In this document: piece by piece, positions 58,301 to 64,000 of the stretch
Numbering within the stretch: the stretch's first letter is position 1
How the letters are laid out: the number at the start of each line of letters is the position of its first letter
Notes under the pieces: generated by a model
Told to the model about the DNA's origin: nothing
Database searches by the model: none
The model's input: the letters and a program-made list of their open reading frames with translations, nothing else
NCBI GenBank assembly: GCA_016858145.1
Contig: JAEHOE010000066.1
Coordinates: forward strand, 62,001-126,000
Reading direction: 5' to 3'
Length of the DNA stretch: 64,000 nt
Origin: Edaphochlamys debaryana
Taxonomy: Eukaryota; Chlorophyta; Chlorophyceae; Chlamydomonadales
Program-made: the position numbers and the translations under genes

Positions 58301-61300
58301 GGGGGCCGCAAACGACCATCGCGTTGGCATACAGGCTGCGCGCCGGGGCCGGGGCCGGGACCGGGGCTGGTGGTCTCACCGTAATAGCGTGTGGACATAG
58401 ACATAGACCGCTTGGTGCAGACCGCACAAGTGTGCCAACATGGCAAGCAACGGTCCACGGGCTGGGCGTGAGCTTTAAGCCTGTTCGCCACCTGAGCTGC
58501 CGACACCTCCCCGGCGTCCGCATCACACCGTACTCACCGTGCCGTACCGCTTCCGCACACTGCGCCGTACCACACCGCACCGCAGGACTCTGACGAGAAG
58601 ACGCGGCGCGCGCTGCTGGACTTTGCTTTCAACCTGGCCACGGGCAACATGGACGAGGCCTTCCGCTCCGTCAAGGCCATCAAGAACCCGGCGGTGTGGG
58701 AGAACATGGCGCACATGTGCATCCGCAACAAGCGCCTGGACGTGGCGGGTGAGGGCGAGGGGCCGGAGGGGAGAAGTCGGAAGGAGCAGGGACGTGAGGG
58801 AAGGGCGGGCTGAGTGGCCATGCTGCAAGGAGGAACTCACGCACCGCCCGACCACTCCCTCTTACCTCCCTCCTCCCGTTCTCCCCTCCCGCCCCCCCCA
58901 GAGCACTGCCTGAGCAATATGGAGCACGCCCGCGGCGCCCGGGCGCTGCGCGAGGCCAAGTCCATCGAGGAGGCGGACGCGCGGGTGGCCACGGTGGCGG
59001 TGCACCTGGGCATGATCGAGGACGCCAAGAAGCTCTACATCGCCTGCGAGCGGTGGGGGGGCCGGGGCGGGGCGCGGCGGGGAGGCGTCCGCGCGCGGGT
59101 GTGGTGTCGGTGTGGGATGCTGGTGTGGCTGGCCCAGAGTCTTGCGCTGTCGCCCCGAGCAGCGCTCTAGCGGAGACCTCCGACCTCTGACCGCCCCACT
59201 CTCGCCCGGTCCTCGCCCCGCCCACCGCAGGTACGACCTGCTCAACCAGCTGTACCGCGCGTGCGGGCAGTGGGACCGCGCCCTGGAGATCGCGGAGAAG
59301 TGGGACCGCATCCACCTCAAGTCCACGCACTTCGCATACGCGCAGGTACGGCCGTGCCAGGCGTAGCGCTGGCGCCGGGTTTCGGCCAAACTTTGTCGGT
59401 CGGCCCTGTTTCTTGCGGGGTCAAGCAAGCCTGCCAACGGTCTCGCTCTAAGCTCCCCTTCACTCTCTTACTTGCCTTCTCATCTCAAGTCCCCTCCTGT
59501 CCCGCTCCCCCACAGTACTTCGAGCGCAGCGGCAACCTGGCCGACGCTCAGAAGCACTACGAGGCCAGCGGCTGTGGGCTGGTGGAGGTGCCGCGCATGC
59601 TGTTCGAGGCGGAGAAGTTCAACGAGCTGCAGGCCTACATCCAGGTGGGTTCGTCTCGCCTTGCGGATGGTGGGGGGTGCGTGCAATGGTGCACGGGAGT
59701 GGAAAGGGCGAGGCACACGGGCGGGCTGCGGGGCTTGGCCGCGCTGGCCCTCATGAAACCCGCCGCCTTTCTTCATAACCCCTGCGGGCTGATGGCTGGG
59801 CGAGGCGGTGGCCATCAGGAGACCCGTCGCATCCTTGCTATGACCCCGGCATCAACATGCATGCCCTCGCACGTCGCAGGCCAACGACTCCCGCGAGCTC
59901 ATCCTGTGGTGGGGCAAGTACCTCGAGTCCCTGGGGGAGTACACCAAGGCGCTGGACTGCTACCGGAAGGTGCGGGCGGGACGGAGGCCGATTGTGTGGG
60001 TCAAGTGCGGCGCAAAGGTCTGCGGGCTTGATGTTCCCACCGCCGTGCTCGGTCTCGGTCTGGCCTGGTGATCACTGCGAGCTTCGGCGCCTGTCCACCG
60101 TTGACGGAAGTCCCCCCCCATCCCGCCCCAATCCTTACGTCCATCCATTTGCCCTTCCGCTCCCACCCCTACCCCACCCCAGGCGGGCGACTCCCTGTCC
60201 ATGGTGCGCATCCACTGCTTCCAGCGGGACTGGAAGGCGGCCGAGGAGGAGGTGAGGAGTGTGTCAGGAGCGGGGCATCGTCGTGCCAGCCACCCGGTTT
60301 GTGATAGCAGGGAGCCACACAAGCCTCGTGACGGCGTGCGCCTGTCACCCACCGCGTTATCATCTCAGGGAGGGCACTTTGACTCAGCACGCGCACTCCT
60401 TCACCCCCCAGGTGTCCAACAGCTCGGACATGGCCAGCGCCTTCCACCTGGCTCGCCAGTACGAGGCGGCGGGGCGCATCCCGGAGGCAGTGCGGTACTA
60501 CACCATGGTGAGAGGGGCGGGAAGCGGGGCACAGGGTTGGCCATGGGGCCTCAGCTGTAGAAACCGCGTGATAACTTTCTGCTGGTCCGCTCCGTACCGG
60601 TAGGCTCCTTCCGCCCTTTCCCTTCGTGCAACCCCCTTCCCGGCTCGGAACTGATCCATCATTTACGACACTTCCCTCCTCACCCGCCACCCGCCTCCCT
60701 CCCCCCAGGCCAAGCGCTACAGCCACGGCGTGCGGCTGGCCAAGGTGCATGAGCTGGACAGCGACCTCATGAACCTGGCGCTCAAGAGCACGCCCGGGGT
60801 CATGGTGGACACAGCCGACTACCTGTTCGCAAAGGTGGGGGGCAACGTGGGATTGGGGGCGGGGTGTGGGGTTCTCGGCTAGCGTGCGGGCCCTGTCCGG
60901 GCTGCTGAGGTGGGAGCTGGAGCCCTGAAGCCGCTGCTGGGTGCCGCGCCAGTGGACATCCGTACCCGTCATGCGACGCGCTGACCTGCCGCTCCCCGGC
61001 TGTGCTCTGCCTCCTCTCCTCATCCTGTCCCCAGGGCCAGCACGAGAAGGCCGCCACTCTGTACATGAAGGGCGGCAAGCTGTCCAAGGCGGTGGAGATG
61101 TGCTTCCAGGTGAGCACGGGGCGTACATGAGTTCTTCTGTGTATGCGCTCACGTGCTCCTAAGGATGGAGATATGTCCAGTGGCGCAAGCTCATGCACAT
61201 ACCGGTATCGCCGCCCTTTGCTGGATGCTAACGTCCGTTCCCCTCCCCCTCGCCCCCGCTGCAGGCCCAGCTGTTCGACGTGCTGCAGCACATCGCCGAC

Positions 61301-63924
61301 GACATGACGCCCGAGAAGAGCGACCCCGCGCTCTACACGCGGTGGGTGCCGGGCTTGGGGCCGGGCGTTGAGCGGCCTCACCTTCTGTCCCTGTCCCAAC
61401 CTCCATCGTGCCGCCCACCCCGCCCTCTTACCAGCCGCCCTCTTCCCCCTTGCCCCCTCATCCTCCCCTCCCCACTCCCCTCCTCCGCAGCTGCGCCGAG
61501 TTCTTCATGCAGAACGGCCACAACGACAAGGCCGTCAAGATGCTCATCGCGGCGCAGCAGTACGGCAAGGCGCTGGAGCTGTGCGTGGAGCACGACGTGT
61601 CGATCACGGAGGTGCGGGCTGGGGGGTGCGGGGTCGCAGGGCGGGGGTTCGCGGGGTGTTACGAGGGAAGTGGGTCCACAAACGGCCCCTTCCGTCTCCC
61701 TCGCCGTCGCAGAAGTCCCAATGTAAGTCAGCTCCCTTGCGCTGACAGCCATCCTTCTTTCTCGCTGTCCCCCTCCCGCACCCTCTTCCCCCCCTTCCCC
61801 CGCAGGAGATGGCCGACGCCATGACCCCCGACAAGAACGTGTCGCCGGAGGAGCGCAACCTGGTGGTGTGCCGCATAGCCAAGGCAAGCGGGGACTTAGG
61901 GGCAGGAGCCGGGCACGGCGGGGGTGGAGCCGCAAGCACCACCTGCGAGGATGCGGCCGTGACGTCGTGGTATCTGTGTCTCTTCTGAACCTTGAACTCT
62001 CCCTACACCTGCACCCCACCCCACCCCACTCCACCCCAGGTGGCCAAGCGCCAGGGGAACTACCAGCTGGCTGCCAAGAAGTACACGCAGGTGTGTGAGA
62101 GGGGGCCTGCGGTAGTCGGGATGCTTGGGAACAAGCGTGGTGGGGACAAGCGTCACTCGCACTCCTTCCGTCTCATCGCTGCCGACGAGGCGTGGAAGAG
62201 GAGCCCACCCCGGCAGGACGCGGGGTGCGGCCAACGCACTTTGCCTTCCCGGCCTGTGGCGCCGTAGCGGGAGGGGAGGCTGACGCTCTGCTGCCCTCCG
62301 CTACCTCACAGGCGGGCGACAAGATCAAGGCCATGAAGGCGCTCCTGCGCAGCGGCGATGCGGAGAAGATCATCTTCTTCGCGGGTACGGCAGATCGGAA
62401 AGGATGGGTTTGGCTTTTCTGTTTCGGCATAGAAGGGGCCGAGCAGTGACAGCTTTTCATAGCCTATCAGCCGCTTGAGCAATGGCGTTGCGGCGAGAGA
62501 AGCCTGCCCTGCAAGCCGCTCCTTACGCCCTCCTCCCTCATCCGCCCCCTGCCCCTCCTCCCTCGCCCCCCCCCCCAGGCGTGTCCCGGCAGAAGGACAT
62601 CTACCTCATGGCCGCCAACTACCTGCAGACGCTGAGCTGGCACTCGGACCCGGAGCTCATGAAGCACATCATATCCTTCTACACCAAGGTGAGCGGGGCT
62701 GGTCGGGGCAGGGGCCCGGGGCACCGGGTGGTGTCGGGAGGTGTTGTTGCCGGGCAGGCACAGGGGAGACTTGCAGGGAGCAGGGGCCTGGTCTGGGAAG
62801 GTCTTGCCGGGAGCGCGGACAGTGGGCCGGTGCGGGTGCAAGCACCATGCGCCTTTCAAGGCGGGGAGGTGTTGCGAGCTCGAGGCGCAGCGGCCAGGGC
62901 TCCGCGATGGCCCCGGGTGCTCGGGAGCCAGTTGAAAAAACCCTCACGCCCCTTCCTCCCACCCTCCCATCCTTTGCCTCCTTCACCCCCAGGCCGCCGC
63001 CATGGACTCCCTGGCCTCCTTCTACGAGGCGTGTGCGCAGATCGAGGTGGACGAGTACCGGGATTACGAGAAGGCGCTGCAGGTGAGAGGGTTTACGCCG
63101 TGTTACGCGTGGGCCAACCCCCATCCGATTCGCCCCTCACTCCAGCCAAGCGAGTCGCACGCCCTGTCCCCCTCCACTGTCTCCCTCGAGCCTTTCTCCT
63201 CCCCCTCAAACCCCGCTCCAAACCCCCTCAACCCCCCTCCGTTCCTCCCACCCATCCACCCTCCAGGCCATGCGCGAGGCCGCCAAGTACGTGGCCAAGT
63301 CCAAGTCCGACGACCGCGACCGCCGCCTCAACTCCCTCAACGAGCGCATCACCGTGTCGGAGCGCTTCGTGGGCGCAAGGCAGATGATCGGCAACAACGC
63401 GCAGGTGCGTGGTGCGGACCGCAGGGTGCGGTGCGTAGGGATGTCGCCGGATCGGGATGCTCCGACGCAGCTCCCTGCCTCTGTTACCGCCCTCTGCTGC
63501 TCGGCCCAAACCGCCCTCTCGAGCTCCAGTGCCGCTGTGCCCCTGTAATAGTAACCTCACAATGTCGTCCTTTTGCCAACCTCCCTGCGTTCCTCCCCGC
63601 CCCCGCAGGAGGCTCTGCGGGTGTGCGAGGACCTGCTGCGCACCATCCCGCCCGACAGCCAGGTGAAAGGGCAGGCCGGATAATTCCTGCGTGTGCTACC
63701 GTATGCATGTGGACCTGGACCGTGGATGGGCAGGGACAGAATAGGTACACGGCCCACATTGAACGACTCAATGGGCCGGAATGCCCTTCCACCGGCACCG
63801 CCCCACCACCGCCCCGGCAGCCCCTCACCTTCTTTCCCTCCCCCCTTACCTCCCGGCCACCCCTTAAGGACCTGGAGGCGGGCATCCGTATCGGCGACGT
63901 GTACGCCCTCATGGTGGAGTACTG
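52333..63924 (+). CDS. IFT140: Intraflagellar transport protein IFT140 (IFT-A complex), 3' end outside the window
   Basis: Core subunit of the IFT-A complex for retrograde transport and membrane-protein import in cilia. Thirty-seven exons (about 1331 codons) are visible: 52333-52395, 52470-52538, 52605-52719, 52944-53074, 53188-53313, 53705-53791, 54070-54246, 54649-54803, 55077-55203, 55362-55496, 55706-55780, 56177-56245, 56526-56658, 56844-56996, 57189-57259, 57413-57580, 57833-57940, 58115-58285, 58586-58748, 58902-59052, 59231-59345, 59516-59644, 59880-59969, 60183-60251, 60412-60507, 60709-60834, 61035-61109, 61265-61341, 61491-61611, 61806-61883, 62040-62090, 62312-62384, 62579-62688, 62993-63082, 63267-63404, 63609-63662, 63869-63924. 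N-terminal WD40 propellers ([35 protein letters not shown]) are followed by TPR-like helical repeats ([37 protein letters not shown]). The last visible exon ends ...[10 protein letters not shown] + TG at a GT donor. Human IFT140 continues past the matching VYGLLVEHC, so about 50 residues are missing. Introns 17, 18 and 30 have GC donors. Confidence 0.95.
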
Positions 63925-64000
63925 GTGAGCAGGGGGGGTGGGTGGGGGCGACGTATCGACGACCCCGTAGCTAAACAGCTCGGCGTGCTTCCGAGAGGGC

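Overview
This is nuclear DNA of a green alga of the volvocine/Chlamydomonas group. The evidence is very GC-rich sequence, genes split into many small exons by 50-900 bp introns, TGTAA-type poly(A) signals, chloroplast transit peptides ending in V-x-A motifs, and proteins such as a 650-residue cytosolic HSP70 and the flagellar protein IFT140. I reconstructed every gene by chaining splice sites so that phases and protein families agree. No rRNA, tRNA, CRISPR or intact transposon was recognised.

Layout, left to right. 1379-9668 (+): chloroplast translation initiation factor IF-2 (19 exons). 11978-14195 (-): GUN4, the porphyrin-binding activator of Mg-chelatase (4 exons). 14949-26445 (-): plastid-type pyruvate, phosphate dikinase (32 exons). 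27156-30059 (-): 15-cis-zeta-carotene isomerase Z-ISO (8 exons). 30880-35815 (-) and 36429-41441 (+): a head-to-head mirror pair of secreted proteins, each with four P/Homo B-like modules and proline-rich linkers. 42482-45919 (-): cytosolic HSP70 with a heat-shock-type promoter. 47776-47863: a stray, broken copy of one IFT140 exon. 49414-51472 (+): F-box-like/ankyrin-type protein. 52333 to the right edge (+): IFT140, 37 exons visible, C-terminus cut off by the window.

Functionally this is an ordinary mixture of unlinked eukaryotic genes. Four are plastid-directed (translation initiation, chlorophyll synthesis control, pyruvate/PEP metabolism, carotenoid synthesis), one is ciliary, one is a chaperone, and two are secreted or extracellular-matrix-type. 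There is no operon logic.

The unusual material is (1) the P-module gene pair, whose central part looks homogenised by gene conversion while both ends have diverged; (2) an octamer GTACGGCA / TGCCGTAC that recurs at intron 5' and 3' ends in matching inverted orientation, reminiscent of an introner or of terminal inverted repeats; (3) nine GC-AG introns out of about 135; (4) small duplications of exon edges about 105-112 bp away inside neighbouring introns in three genes; and (5) a long imperfect intronic hairpin in the PPDK gene.
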